Part shown: positions 37,032-44,630 of the stretch, in pieces
Position numbering within the stretch: position 1 is the first letter of the stretch
How the letters are laid out: each line of letters starts with the position of its first letter
From: Gammaproteobacteria bacterium
Lineage (GTDB): Bacteria; Pseudomonadota; Gammaproteobacteria; UBA9214
Length of the DNA: 46,590 bases
Assembly (NCBI GenBank): GCA_020344335.1
Contig: CP070821.1
Location: 443,469-490,058, forward strand
Direction: 5' to 3'
Made by a program: the position numbers and the translations under genes
Notes under the pieces: model-generated
Seen by the model: only the letters and a program-made list of their open reading frames with translations
What the model was told of the DNA's origin: nothing
Databases searched by the model: none

Positions 37032-37850
37032 TCAGGTCTTTTGATAGATCGCCCGGTTGCCGGACAGGGGTGTGAATCCCCGAACATCGCCGGGCAATGC
37101 CTCGTGGCTGCCAAGTACGAGCCAACCACCTGGCTGCAGGGCATCTCCCAGCCGTTGCGTAATCTCGTACTGCAGGTCCGTTTCAAAATAGGTATAGACG
37201 AGATTCCGGCACAGGATCAGCGACAGGGCGGTGGCCGGTACCGGGCCGCGGACATCGTGTTCGACGAACACGACCGGACATTTGTATTCGGCTTTCAGAC
37301 AGTAGCGCCCGGCTTGTGCAGCAAAGGCCGACTCCCGCCAGGCCACCGGCAGGTCTTTCAGGCTGCTGTATGGGTAACAGGCCACCCGCGCACGTTGCAG
37401 GAGCTGCGGGTCGGTATCCGTTGCCAGGATCTGTGGCGTGATGTCCGGGTACTGTTGCTGCAACTGCATCGCCCACTGTATCGCAAGCGAATACGGCTCC
37501 TCGCCGGAGCTGCAACCGGCACACCAGATGCGCAGCTTCCGGCCACCGACCCGCGGCATTTGCTCCACGAGTCGTGGAATGACTTGCTCTGCCAATAGTT
37601 CGTAGATCCTGCGGTCGCGATAAAAACGGGAGATGGTGATCCTGCAGAGCGTATCGAGCACACGCCATTCCTCCGGGTGCACAACCAGGTAGTGACGGTA
37701 GGCGGCCAGGTCGGCCAGTTGCAATACCTGCAGGCGCTTGTGTATGCGTTTTTGCACCTGGGTACGGACCTTGCGAAAACCGGGCCAGCGCATGCGCAGT
37801 TGTGGCAGTGCCCACTGCAGGAAGGCGGTCCATTGCAGATTTGCTGTCAT
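37032..37850 (-). CDS. CheR-type protein-glutamate methyltransferase (orphan)
   Basis: A SAM-dependent methyltransferase of the chemoreceptor class, 272 residues. It has the N-terminal helical domain followed by RITISRFYRD, SAM motif IWCAGCSSGEEPYSLAI, LATDTDPQLL, and the NLVYTYF segment near the C-terminus. There is no chemoreceptor, CheB, CheA or CheW gene in the window, and no C-terminal CheR-binding motif partner can be seen. The target could be a remote receptor or a non-chemotaxis protein. Divergent from the kinase-RNase Z fusion gene. Confidence 0.9.
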   Translation of the reverse strand: MTANLQWTAFLQWALPQLRMRWPGFRKVRTQVQKRIHKRLQVLQLADLAAYRHYLVVHPEEWRVLDTLCRITISRFYRDRRIYELLAEQVIPRLVEQMPRVGGRKLRIWCAGCSSGEEPYSLAIQWAMQLQQQYPDITPQILATDTDPQLLQRARVACYPYSSLKDLPVAWRESAFAAQAGRYCLKAEYKCPVVFVEHDVRGPVPATALSLILCRNLVYTYFETDLQYEITQRLGDALQPGGWLVLGSHEALPGDVRGFTPLSGNRAIYQKT

Positions 37851-38018
37851 GGTTCGGGTAACGGTCGACCGGATGATATTCTTCTATGCTAAAGAAAAGA
37901 CTTCACAACGGACAGCCAGCCTGCAATTGCATGAAGCCGGTACCCGCGACCCCTCACGCAACCGGCAGGCGGGCAGGTCTTTTCCATTCACTTCAGGAAG
38001 TCCTGGTGATGTCACGTC

Positions 38019-40019
38019 ATGAACCCTGTGATCTATCATACGCAGACTGAATCACCGCCGCTGTCGGCGACGGTACCGGAGACCATCATCGATACGGTAT
38101 TCAGCCGTGCACGCCGCGTGCTGCTGGTCGGCCAGCCGGGCATCGGCAAGTCGACCCTGGTCGATGCACTGGCCGGGACGCTTGGCCAGGCCGGGCGGGC
38201 GTGTACCTGCATCGACGCCGATCCGGGTTCGCCCCGGTTCGGAGTACCCGGTGCAGTTTGCCTGACTCGCTGGAATCCGACGGGCTGGACACTTGCCGGT
38301 CTCGAGGCGCTCTGTACACTGGATGCCGGACGTTTTCGCCTGCCTCTGGTCGCTGCCGTGCAGCGGCTAGCGCAGTCGTTGCCCGGGGACGTGGTACTGG
38401 TGGACGGTCCGGGGGTGGTGCGCGGTGTGGCCGGCGCGGAACTGCTGACCGCGCTCGTCGCGGCGGCACACATCGAGTCGGTGCTGGTGCTGACCCGGGC
38501 AGGCCGAACGCTACCGCTCGAACAAGAACTCGGAGCACTGGCAACTCCCGTGTTTGCCATCCAGGCCACGACGGCGGCGCACCGTCCCGGCAAGCGTGCG
38601 CGGGCCCGGGCGCGCACCACGCGATGGGATATGTATCTGGCCAACGCCGGTGAGCAGCTCCTGGAGGTCGAGCGCTTGCGGATCACCGGCACGCCACCGC
38701 CATTGGTGGTTCCGGAGGCCTGGACCGGGCGGCAGGTCGCGCTCCTGGAAGGTGAGCGCACCATAGCCATGGGGGAGGTCCTGGCCCTCGAGGGAAACCG
38801 GCTGCGGGTGCGGATACCTGCGATGACGGCAAATTCTGCGACCCTGCTGGTACGTGATGCCGCACGATTTGCAGACGGTTGCCTCGCTACGATTGCCCGG
38901 TTCACGGCTGACCGGCTGGAGTACCTGCCGCCGCCGGACATTGCCCCGGTGGTTTCGGCCAAGGCCACGGGCGGGCCACGCGTAGTGGGCCGGGTGGGGA
39001 TGCTGCAGGTGGCCCTGGTCAACGGGGTGTTCGGTGATCCCCTGCTGCACCTGCGCCTGCGGCACCAGCGGCGCAGCCTGCTTTTCGATCTCGGTGATGG
39101 CGGACGGTTGCCGGCGCGGGTCGCCCACCAGGTCTCCGATGTCTTTATCACGCATGCGCATATTGACCACATCGCCGGTTTTCTCTGGCTGCTGCGCTCG
39201 CGTATCGGTGAGTTCCCGGTCTGCCGGCTGTATGGACCGCCGGGACTTGCCGAGAACATCGAGGGGATGACCCGCGGCATCCTCTGGGACCGGGTAGGGG
39301 ACCGGGGCCCGCGCTTCGTGGTAGCCGAGTTGCATGACCGGCAGCTACGGCATTTCCGGGTACAGGCCGGTTGCCGCGGGGTGGAACCACTGGAAACGCG
39401 GGAAGCAACCGACGGGGTGTTGCTGGCGGATCCGGGCTTCCGGGTTCGCGCGACCACTCTGGCGCACAAATCGCCGGTGCTTGCCTTTGCCTTCGAGCCC
39501 GGGCAGCAGATCAATATCCGCAAGGAACGGCTGCTCGCACGGGAGCTGAAACCTGGCCCCTGGCTGGGTGAGTTGAAACGGAACCTGCAGGGAGGTTCGT
39601 TGGCGACACCGGTCCGGTTGCCCGACGGAGGCAGCGAGTCAACGAAGACACTGGCGGATGAGCTGGTGTTGATCACACCCGGCAAGAAACTCGTCTATGC
39701 AACGGATTTTGCCGACACCGCGGACAACCGGCTTCGGATCGTGGCGCTGGCGCAGGGGGCACATACAATGTTCTGCGAAGCCACCTTTCGGGAGGCTGAC
39801 AGCGAACAGGCCGTGCGTACTGACCACCTCACGACCCGGGCGTGCGGAGAGATCGCCGTGGCGGCCGGAGTTGCGCGGCTGGTGCCGTTTCATTTCTCGC
39901 GCCGCTACGAACAGGACCCGGCGCCGGTCTACGAGGAAATCGCAGCCGCCTGCCCGCAGGTGGCACTACCGAAAACGATGGCCGTGTTTGGAACTGCGCA
40001 AGGGCAGGACGAAAATTGA
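38019..40019 (+). CDS. Fusion of Clp1/Grc3-type polynucleotide kinase and RNase Z-type nuclease
   Basis: A 666-residue two-part protein. Part 1 (about 1-300): Walker A GQPGIGKST (38-46), CIDADPGSPRFGVPGAVCL (64-82) matching the DxDPGQ-FxPPG motif of Clp1/Grc3 kinases, VLVDGPGVVRG (Asp129) as Walker B, an arginine-rich lid (RARARTTRW, ~195-203) and a small beta-rich module (about 225-300) like the Clp1/Grc3 C-terminal domain. These enzymes phosphorylate 5'-hydroxyl RNA ends. Part 2 (about 320-660): metallo-beta-lactamase fold with HAHIDH (379-384), His483, Asp563, His603 and HFSRRY (His625), the exact RNase Z pattern, including the H-F-S-x-R-Y element. No signal peptide, so cytoplasmic. The role is inferred: RNA end processing or repair. 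The coding DNA is GC-rich and gives long false frames on the other strand. Confidence 0.85.
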   Translation: MNPVIYHTQTESPPLSATVPETIIDTVFSRARRVLLVGQPGIGKSTLVDALAGTLGQAGRACTCIDADPGSPRFGVPGAVCLTRWNPTGWTLAGLEALCTLDAGRFRLPLVAAVQRLAQSLPGDVVLVDGPGVVRGVAGAELLTALVAAAHIESVLVLTRAGRTLPLEQELGALATPVFAIQATTAAHRPGKRARARARTTRWDMYLANAGEQLLEVERLRITGTPPPLVVPEAWTGRQVALLEGERTIAMGEVLALEGNRLRVRIPAMTANSATLLVRDAARFADGCLATIARFTADRLEYLPPPDIAPVVSAKATGGPRVVGRVGMLQVALVNGVFGDPLLHLRLRHQRRSLLFDLGDGGRLPARVAHQVSDVFITHAHIDHIAGFLWLLRSRIGEFPVCRLYGPPGLAENIEGMTRGILWDRVGDRGPRFVVAELHDRQLRHFRVQAGCRGVEPLETREATDGVLLADPGFRVRATTLAHKSPVLAFAFEPGQQINIRKERLLARELKPGPWLGELKRNLQGGSLATPVRLPDGGSESTKTLADELVLITPGKKLVYATDFADTADNRLRIVALAQGAHTMFCEATFREADSEQAVRTDHLTTRACGEIAVAAGVARLVPFHFSRRYEQDPAPVYEEIAAACPQVALPKTMAVFGTAQGQDEN

Positions 40020-40122
40020 TGTGGCTGACTGCAGGCCGCAAACAGTTCGCGACCCGGGCGGCATCATGGTGCCGTACCGGTCGGATAAAACGGGATGCAA
40101 TCCGGGAAAGTTGCCGTGAATT

Positions 40123-40395
40123 TCAGGTTGAGGAAAGACGAGTATCCGCATGGGTACCGCTGCTGAACAGGGTCATCTCCCAGGAATCCACAGTCCGGTC
40201 ATAACGCAGGATGTAGATGTCACCGTCATCACCACGCACCTTGAAATAGCTGTGGTCCGGGTCCAGCCAGCGGTCGATGATCTCATCTACCCGGATTTCA
40301 CGGTTGCCGAGAAAAAAACGGCGTGGTGCTTCTTCCGCGCGGTGTCCGGCATAGCATTCGACCCGGATGGCGGTTGTTCCCTTGCTGGTATCCAT
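40123..40395 (-). CDS. Small conserved hypothetical protein
   Basis: A 90-residue soluble protein with a compact beta-rich core: IRVECYAGHRAEEAPRRF, IRVDEIIDRWLDPDHSYFKV, GDIYILRYDRTVDSWEMTLF. It resembles small DUF-type domains that pair a basic GHR-EEAPR segment with a W-x-DP-x-YFKV strand. I do not know a function. It lies between the fusion gene and pcm, on the opposite strand to both. The N-terminus is not well fixed because no good ribosome-binding site is visible. Confidence 0.65.
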   Translation of the reverse strand: MDTSKGTTAIRVECYAGHRAEEAPRRFFLGNREIRVDEIIDRWLDPDHSYFKVRGDDGDIYILRYDRTVDSWEMTLFSSGTHADTRLSST

Positions 40396-40530
40396 CCGGA
40401 TAAGAATAACAGATCGGCAGGATGCAGGGGGCGCTGGACGATTGGATTGGTTCCTGAGGGACTCAGGGGATTACAATACAGACTGGTGCAGGCCAGTATG
40501 GTCCCGTATTGATCCAGGGCGGCAGAATCC

Positions 40531-41190
40531 ATGAAAAAGTCCATGAAACGCATGCTGGATGAGATCGAACGCGAGGCCGAATACACGCGATCCCTGACCG
40601 GGCGGAAACGGTTTTCCTCCCGGGTGATGGCGGCCATGGGCAAGGTCCCGCGCGAACAGTTCGTCCCGACCGATTTGAGGGTCTATGCCTTTGATAACGG
40701 CCCGTTGCCGATCGGCTACGGGCAGACCATCTCCCAGCCATACATCGTGGCGCTGATGACGGATCTGCTGGAACTGCAGGCGGACCATAGCGTACTGGAG
40801 ATCGGCACGGGTTCCGGCTACCAGACAGCCATCCTGTCGCTGCTCGCCAGTCAGGTGTACACCATCGAGGTGGTGCAGGAACTGGGCGAGGCCTCGGCCC
40901 GCTGCCTGCAGGAACTCGGTTACACCAATATCAGCTTCCGGATCGGCAATGGCTGTGCAGGCTGGCCCGAACACGCGCCCTATGACGCCATTATCGTCAC
41001 GGCGGCGGCCGCGCAGGTGCCGCAGCCACTCATCGATCAACTCACGCCCGGGGGACGGCTGGTCATACCGGTCGGATTGCCGTACATGCCGCAGGAACTC
41101 CTGCTGGTAAAAAAGGACCTCCAGGGAGAGATTCATACTCGCGATATCCTCAGCGTTGCGTTTGTCCCGCTGACCGGGGGCGAACCGTAA
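40531..41190 (+). CDS. pcm: Protein-L-isoaspartate O-methyltransferase
   Basis: Repairs isoaspartyl residues in aged proteins using SAM. The 219-residue protein has PREQFVP, NGPLPIGYGQTISQPYIVA (substrate site) and the SAM motif VLEIGTGSGYQTAIL (88-102). E. coli Pcm is 208 residues. The usual neighbours surE, truD and nlpD are absent, so it is separated from the common gammaproteobacterial surE-pcm-nlpD-rpoS cluster, and a paralogue may exist there. Confidence 0.94.
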   Translation: MKKSMKRMLDEIEREAEYTRSLTGRKRFSSRVMAAMGKVPREQFVPTDLRVYAFDNGPLPIGYGQTISQPYIVALMTDLLELQADHSVLEIGTGSGYQTAILSLLASQVYTIEVVQELGEASARCLQELGYTNISFRIGNGCAGWPEHAPYDAIIVTAAAAQVPQPLIDQLTPGGRLVIPVGLPYMPQELLLVKKDLQGEIHTRDILSVAFVPLTGGEP

Positions 41191-41300
41191 TCGCGCAGGA
41201 CATTCCCCTGAACCGGTTTGTGCAATGACAACGATCCGGTAGCAGCAGTCAGGGGCGCATTTACAGTTAAGCAACCCTGACAATCCACCGATACCAGGCC

Positions 41301-41329
41301 TTAATCATCCCTCTGCGATGGGTTACACT
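41301..41329 (+). promoter_or_regulatory. Possible promoter abutting the DUF4212 start codon
   Basis: TTAATC (41301-41306), 17 bases, TACACT (41324-41329), then seven bases to ATG 41337. No ribosome-binding site lies between. Moderate match only. Confidence 0.35.
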
Positions 41330-41336
41330 GCGGCGC

Positions 41337-41609
41337 ATGCCACACAAGCAAAAATATATAAAATACTGGCGCAAAAACCTTCAATACCTCGCCATCCTGT
41401 TAAGCATCTGGTTTGTCGTTTCCTACGGATTCGGCATCCTGCTGGTCGAACAGCTCGACCAGATCCGCATCGGCGGCTTCGGCCTGGGTTTCTGGTTTGC
41501 CCAGCAGGGCTCCATCTATGTCTTCGTCATTCTCATCTTTGTCTACGTCTGGCTGATGAACCGGCTCGATCGCAAGCATGAACTCGACGAACGGGAGCAC
41601 GACGAATGA
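41337..41609 (+). CDS. DUF4212 small subunit of a sodium/solute symporter
   Basis: A 90-residue protein with two membrane helices (about residues 14-38 and 52-74) linked by LDQIRIGGFGLGFWFAQQGS, a hallmark of the DUF4212 family. It ends in a charged tail and overlaps the large symporter subunit by four bases (ATGA). Family members are always paired with such symporters and are taken as their small subunit. Confidence 0.9.
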   Translation: MPHKQKYIKYWRKNLQYLAILLSIWFVVSYGFGILLVEQLDQIRIGGFGLGFWFAQQGSIYVFVILIFVYVWLMNRLDRKHELDEREHDE

Positions 41610-43312
41610 ATGTCCAGGCCTGGACCTTTGTCATGGTGGTCGCCTCGTTCGCGATCTACATCGGTGTGGCGCTGTGGGCACGGGCACACTCCACCGGGGA
41701 ATTCTATATTGCCGGCAGCAGCGTCAACCCGGTAGTCAACGGTATGGCCACCGCGGCCGACTGGATGAGCGCTGCCTCGTTCATCTCCATGGCCGGTCTG
41801 ATCTCCTTCATGGGCCGCGACGGCTCGGTCTACCTCATGGGCTGGACCGGTGGTTACGTACTGCTGGCCCTGCTGCTGGCACCGTACTTGCGCAAGTTCG
41901 GCAAGTACACCGTACCGGATTTCGTAGGTGACCGTTATTACTCGCAGCTGGCTCGCGTAGTTGCGGTGGTCTGCGCCATCTTCGTGTCGTTTACCTACGT
42001 GGCCGGGCAGATGCGCGGTGTCGGCATCGTGTTTTCGCGTTTCCTCGATGTCGACATCGATATTGGTGTCCTCATTGGCATGGGCATCGTGTTTTTCTAT
42101 GCAGTGCTCGGCGGTATGAAGGGTATTACCTACACGCAGGTGGCGCAGTATTGTCTGCTGATCTTCGCCTACATGGTACCGGCGATCTTTATTTCCCTGG
42201 TGATGACCGGGCATGTGATCCCGCAGCTCGGATTTGGCGGAACCGTTTCCGACGGTTCCGGCCAGTACCTGCTGGAGCGCCTCGACGGGCTCAACCAGGC
42301 GCTGGGATTCGCGGCCTACACGGACGGCAGCAAGGGCATGCTCGACGTGCTGTGCATCACCGCCGCACTGATGGTGGGTACCGCAGGGCTGCCGCACGTC
42401 ATCGTGCGATTCTACACCGTAAAGAAAGTGGCCGCGGCGCGTATCTCTGCCGGCTGGGCGCTGCTGTTTATCGCGCTCCTGTATACCACGGCGCCGTCGG
42501 TGGCCGCCTTTGCACGCGCCAACCTGCTGAACACGGTGAGCGATGCCCCGTACGAAAGCGTCCCCGACTGGTTCAGAAACTGGGAGGACACCGGCCTGAT
42601 CCACTTCGAGGACAAGAACGGTGACGGCCGCATCCAGTACACCGGACCGACGTCGGCCATACCGAATGAGCTGAAGATAGACCGCGACATCATGGTGCTC
42701 GCCAACCCGGAGATCGCCCGCCTGCCCGCGTGGGTCATCGGACTGGTGGCAGCCGGGGGACTCGCCGCCGCATTGTCCACCGCGGCCGGTTTGCTGCTGG
42801 TAATCTCTACGGCGATTGCCCACGACCTGGTCAAGCGCGGCTTTGGCCACAACATCACCGAGCACCGGGAACTGATCACCGCACGCGTCGCTGCGGGTGT
42901 TGCCGTGTGCATTGCCGGCTATTTCGGTATCAATCCACCCGGCTTCGTGGCGCAGGTGGTTGCGTTTGCCTTTGGCCTCGCGGCCTCGTCGTTTTTCCCG
43001 GCGATCATCATGGGAATCTTCAGCCGACGCATGAACCGGGAAGGGGCGGTGAGTGGCATGATTGCCGGCATCACCTTTACCGCCGGCTACATCATCTGGT
43101 TCAAGTTCCTGCACCCGGAACTCAACAGTGCTGAACACTGGTGGTGGGGTATCTCGCCCGAAGGCATCGGCGTGCTCGGCATGCTGCTGAACTTCAGCGT
43201 CGCCATCCTCGTCAAGCGTTTCACCCCCGGGCCACCGCCTGCCGTGGTCGAGATGGTGGAGCGCATCCGCTACCCGCGTGGTGCGGGGAAAGCGCACGAG
43301 ATTTCTGTATAG
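41606..43312 (+). CDS. Sodium:solute symporter (ActP-like, VC_2705 subfamily)
   Basis: A 568-residue SSS-family carrier with about 13 membrane helices. Signatures include FYIAGSSVNPVVNGMATAAD, ISMAGLISFMGRDGS, TYVAGQMRGVG, and GLAAALSTAAGLLLVISTAIAHDL, which forms the sodium site helix. A hydrophilic insert (about residues 310-360, with DKNGDGRIQYTG, an EF-hand-like loop) is characteristic of the subfamily partnered by DUF4212. Substrate is probably acetate or another short carboxylate, not proven. Translationally coupled to the upstream small subunit. Confidence 0.9.
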   Translation: MNVQAWTFVMVVASFAIYIGVALWARAHSTGEFYIAGSSVNPVVNGMATAADWMSAASFISMAGLISFMGRDGSVYLMGWTGGYVLLALLLAPYLRKFGKYTVPDFVGDRYYSQLARVVAVVCAIFVSFTYVAGQMRGVGIVFSRFLDVDIDIGVLIGMGIVFFYAVLGGMKGITYTQVAQYCLLIFAYMVPAIFISLVMTGHVIPQLGFGGTVSDGSGQYLLERLDGLNQALGFAAYTDGSKGMLDVLCITAALMVGTAGLPHVIVRFYTVKKVAAARISAGWALLFIALLYTTAPSVAAFARANLLNTVSDAPYESVPDWFRNWEDTGLIHFEDKNGDGRIQYTGPTSAIPNELKIDRDIMVLANPEIARLPAWVIGLVAAGGLAAALSTAAGLLLVISTAIAHDLVKRGFGHNITEHRELITARVAAGVAVCIAGYFGINPPGFVAQVVAFAFGLAASSFFPAIIMGIFSRRMNREGAVSGMIAGITFTAGYIIWFKFLHPELNSAEHWWWGISPEGIGVLGMLLNFSVAILVKRFTPGPPPAVVEMVERIRYPRGAGKAHEISV

Positions 43313-43338
43313 CTGCGCATCGGGTGCGGGAGGGAAGG

Positions 43339-43385
43339 GGACAGGTTTATTTTCAAATCATGAATCTATTATTATTTTCCTGTCC
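43339..43385. repeat. Inverted repeat with RAYT/REP-like end sequence
   Basis: GGACAGG (43339-43345) and CCTGTCC (43379-43385) are inverted copies 33 bases apart, with AT-rich sequence beginning TTTATTTTC inside the left arm. The block GGGGACAGGTTTATTTTC resembles sequences I associate with REP-associated transposase elements in proteobacteria. No transposase gene is present. Confidence 0.5.
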
Positions 43386-43436
43386 GGTTGTGATCTTAGC
43401 CAATCTTTTTATTACAAAACATCAAGGTGAAATCTA

Positions 43437-43667
43437 ATGGAACAAGAGCTGAGCGTGGACCTTTTGTGCCTGCATTGCCAGGAGCAACTCAGGGGCGAAA
43501 CTAACAAGATCTATAAACCCGGTGACACTATCAAGTGTGATTCCTGTGGCGAGCTGAATGATTATGAGCGTGTAATCGAAATCGCACAGCAGAAAGTCGT
43601 TGAGCTGATTAAGAGTCAAACAGAAGGTGACATGACAATAACCCTCGACAAGCCGGATGAAAAATAA
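43437..43667 (+). CDS. Small zinc-ribbon-like protein
   Basis: A 76-residue acidic protein with two CxxC pairs (Cys11/Cys14 in CLHC, Cys34/Cys37 in CDSC) spaced for a zinc ribbon, followed by a helix (YERVIEIAQQKVVELIKSQ). AAGGTG lies seven bases before the ATG. I do not recognise a specific family. It sits immediately after the inverted repeat, at the edge of the AT-rich region. Confidence 0.7.
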   Translation: MEQELSVDLLCLHCQEQLRGETNKIYKPGDTIKCDSCGELNDYERVIEIAQQKVVELIKSQTEGDMTITLDKPDEK

Positions 43668-43817
43668 CCTACATGCAGATACTGCCTCATTTCCGATTAT
43701 TCACCAGGCAGACGTCATCGTTCCCCCAGCTGGAAGAAACACGACATTCGGGTACTTTATCCCGCAACATTCCCCTGAAGGCCTTGGCTTGACCAGAAGC
43801 TGACCTTTCACGCCACA

Positions 43818-43840
43818 GAAAACCCCGCCGAGGCGGGGTT
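43818..43840 (-). terminator. Intrinsic terminator of the DUF1330 gene
   Basis: AACCCCGCC, two-base turn, GGCGGGGTT. On the minus strand the stem is followed by TT, giving a short T-run (GGGGTTTTC). It is 80 bases past the DUF1330 stop. It may also slow plus-strand transcription from the zinc-ribbon gene. Confidence 0.6.
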
Positions 43841-43920
43841 CCCGGGCGGGGACTAACGACCAGTCACGGAAATTCAACGGCAGAGCGAAAAAAAACCGGT
43901 ACTATCCCCAGTTATATGAC

Positions 43921-44247
43921 TCAGCCCTTCCCGAGATACGGGATGGTCCCTGCCACGTCAGTATCATCAATGAGCAGAAGCTGGCTTACTGTGCCCTCGA
44001 TTCGGGCCTTGGCGAAGGGGGCATATTCCGGATCGTCGGCGAAGGCCTGGGCGGCATCCTGGGAGGGAAACTGGATGATGGCGATGAGTGACAGATCAGG
44101 TTCCTCACCTTCGGCGGTTAGGATATTGCCGCTCCTGGAAAGATATTTTCCGCCATGCTTGTGAACGATGTGGTGAACCTTTTCCGCGTATTCCGGAACC
44201 CAGGAATCGTCGGTGACTTTTACATTGGCGATAACATAAACGGTCAT
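43921..44247 (-). CDS. DUF1330 family protein
   Basis: A 108-residue dimeric alpha/beta-barrel (ferredoxin-like) protein. The pattern YVIANVKVTDDSWVPEYAEKV, HGGKYLSRSG, LIAIIQFPSQDAAQAFADDPEYAPFAKAR is typical of DUF1330. GGAGG precedes the start at 44247; the frame upstream is not conserved. Function is unknown in the family. Monocistronic. Confidence 0.85.
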   Translation of the reverse strand: MTVYVIANVKVTDDSWVPEYAEKVHHIVHKHGGKYLSRSGNILTAEGEEPDLSLIAIIQFPSQDAAQAFADDPEYAPFAKARIEGTVSQLLLIDDTDVAGTIPYLGKG

Positions 44248-44521
44248 GGATTTGCCTCCCTTTGGTGTTTTTTCTAAAGCAAGACGAGTGTCTTGCCAGG
44301 ATAATAGCTGCCTGATGATGCAACAATCCAGCAGACTACGCTTATCAGCGGTGGCATGCAATATGACAGTAATCGTCGAGATCAAAAGTGTTCACGTACA
44401 GACAACATTCATCGCCTTGTCCTGATGAATTCCTTTAATGGCTGCATTCCGGACATTCAGTTGAAATCCTGGAAATATCCATCTGAACGACCGAGTCCGG
44501 CCAGAACCGGTCGTTGGAAGA

Positions 44522-44548
44522 TGTAGGAGCGCCGACCTTCGGCGCGAT
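44522..44548. repeat. REP-like palindromic element
   Basis: TGTAGGAGCG followed by a short palindrome around CCTTCGG and ending GCGCGAT. This is close to the GTAGGAGCG...TTCG...CGCGAT REP family common in Pseudomonas and Xanthomonas. Single copy in the window. Confidence 0.6.
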
Positions 44549-44592
44549 CTCGGACGTCTGACACCGGCCAAACTCGGACATTCAGCACAAGC

Positions 44593-44618
44593 AAAAACGG
44601 CTCCCGAAGGGGGCCGCT
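44593..44618 (-). terminator. Intrinsic terminator of the PEP-CTERM-like gene
   Basis: On the minus strand CGGCCCCC, loop TTC, GGGAGCCG, then TTTTT. It lies 15 bases past the stop codon at 44631. Confidence 0.8.
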
Positions 44619-44630
44619 GTTGTGTGTTCG

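Larger units (their letters stand above)
44248..44630. other. Repeat-rich intergenic region
   Basis: About 380 bases without a gene, between the DUF1330 gene and the PEP-CTERM-like gene. It holds a REP-like palindrome (44522-44548), two copies of CGGACATTCAG (44450-44460 and 44575-44585), related CGGCCAGAAC/CGGCCAAAC words, and the terminator of the PEP-CTERM-like gene. Confidence 0.6.

Noticed and set aside
38036..39685. 549-codon open frame on the minus strand
   Set aside because: Shadow of the kinase-RNase Z gene in GC-rich DNA. It is Ser/Arg/Pro-rich, without motifs or a plausible start.
41543..43297. 584-codon open frame on the minus strand
   Set aside because: Mirror of the sodium:solute symporter. 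Its translation is a His/Asp/Arg/Gly-rich mix with no family signature, while the plus strand encodes a clear transporter.
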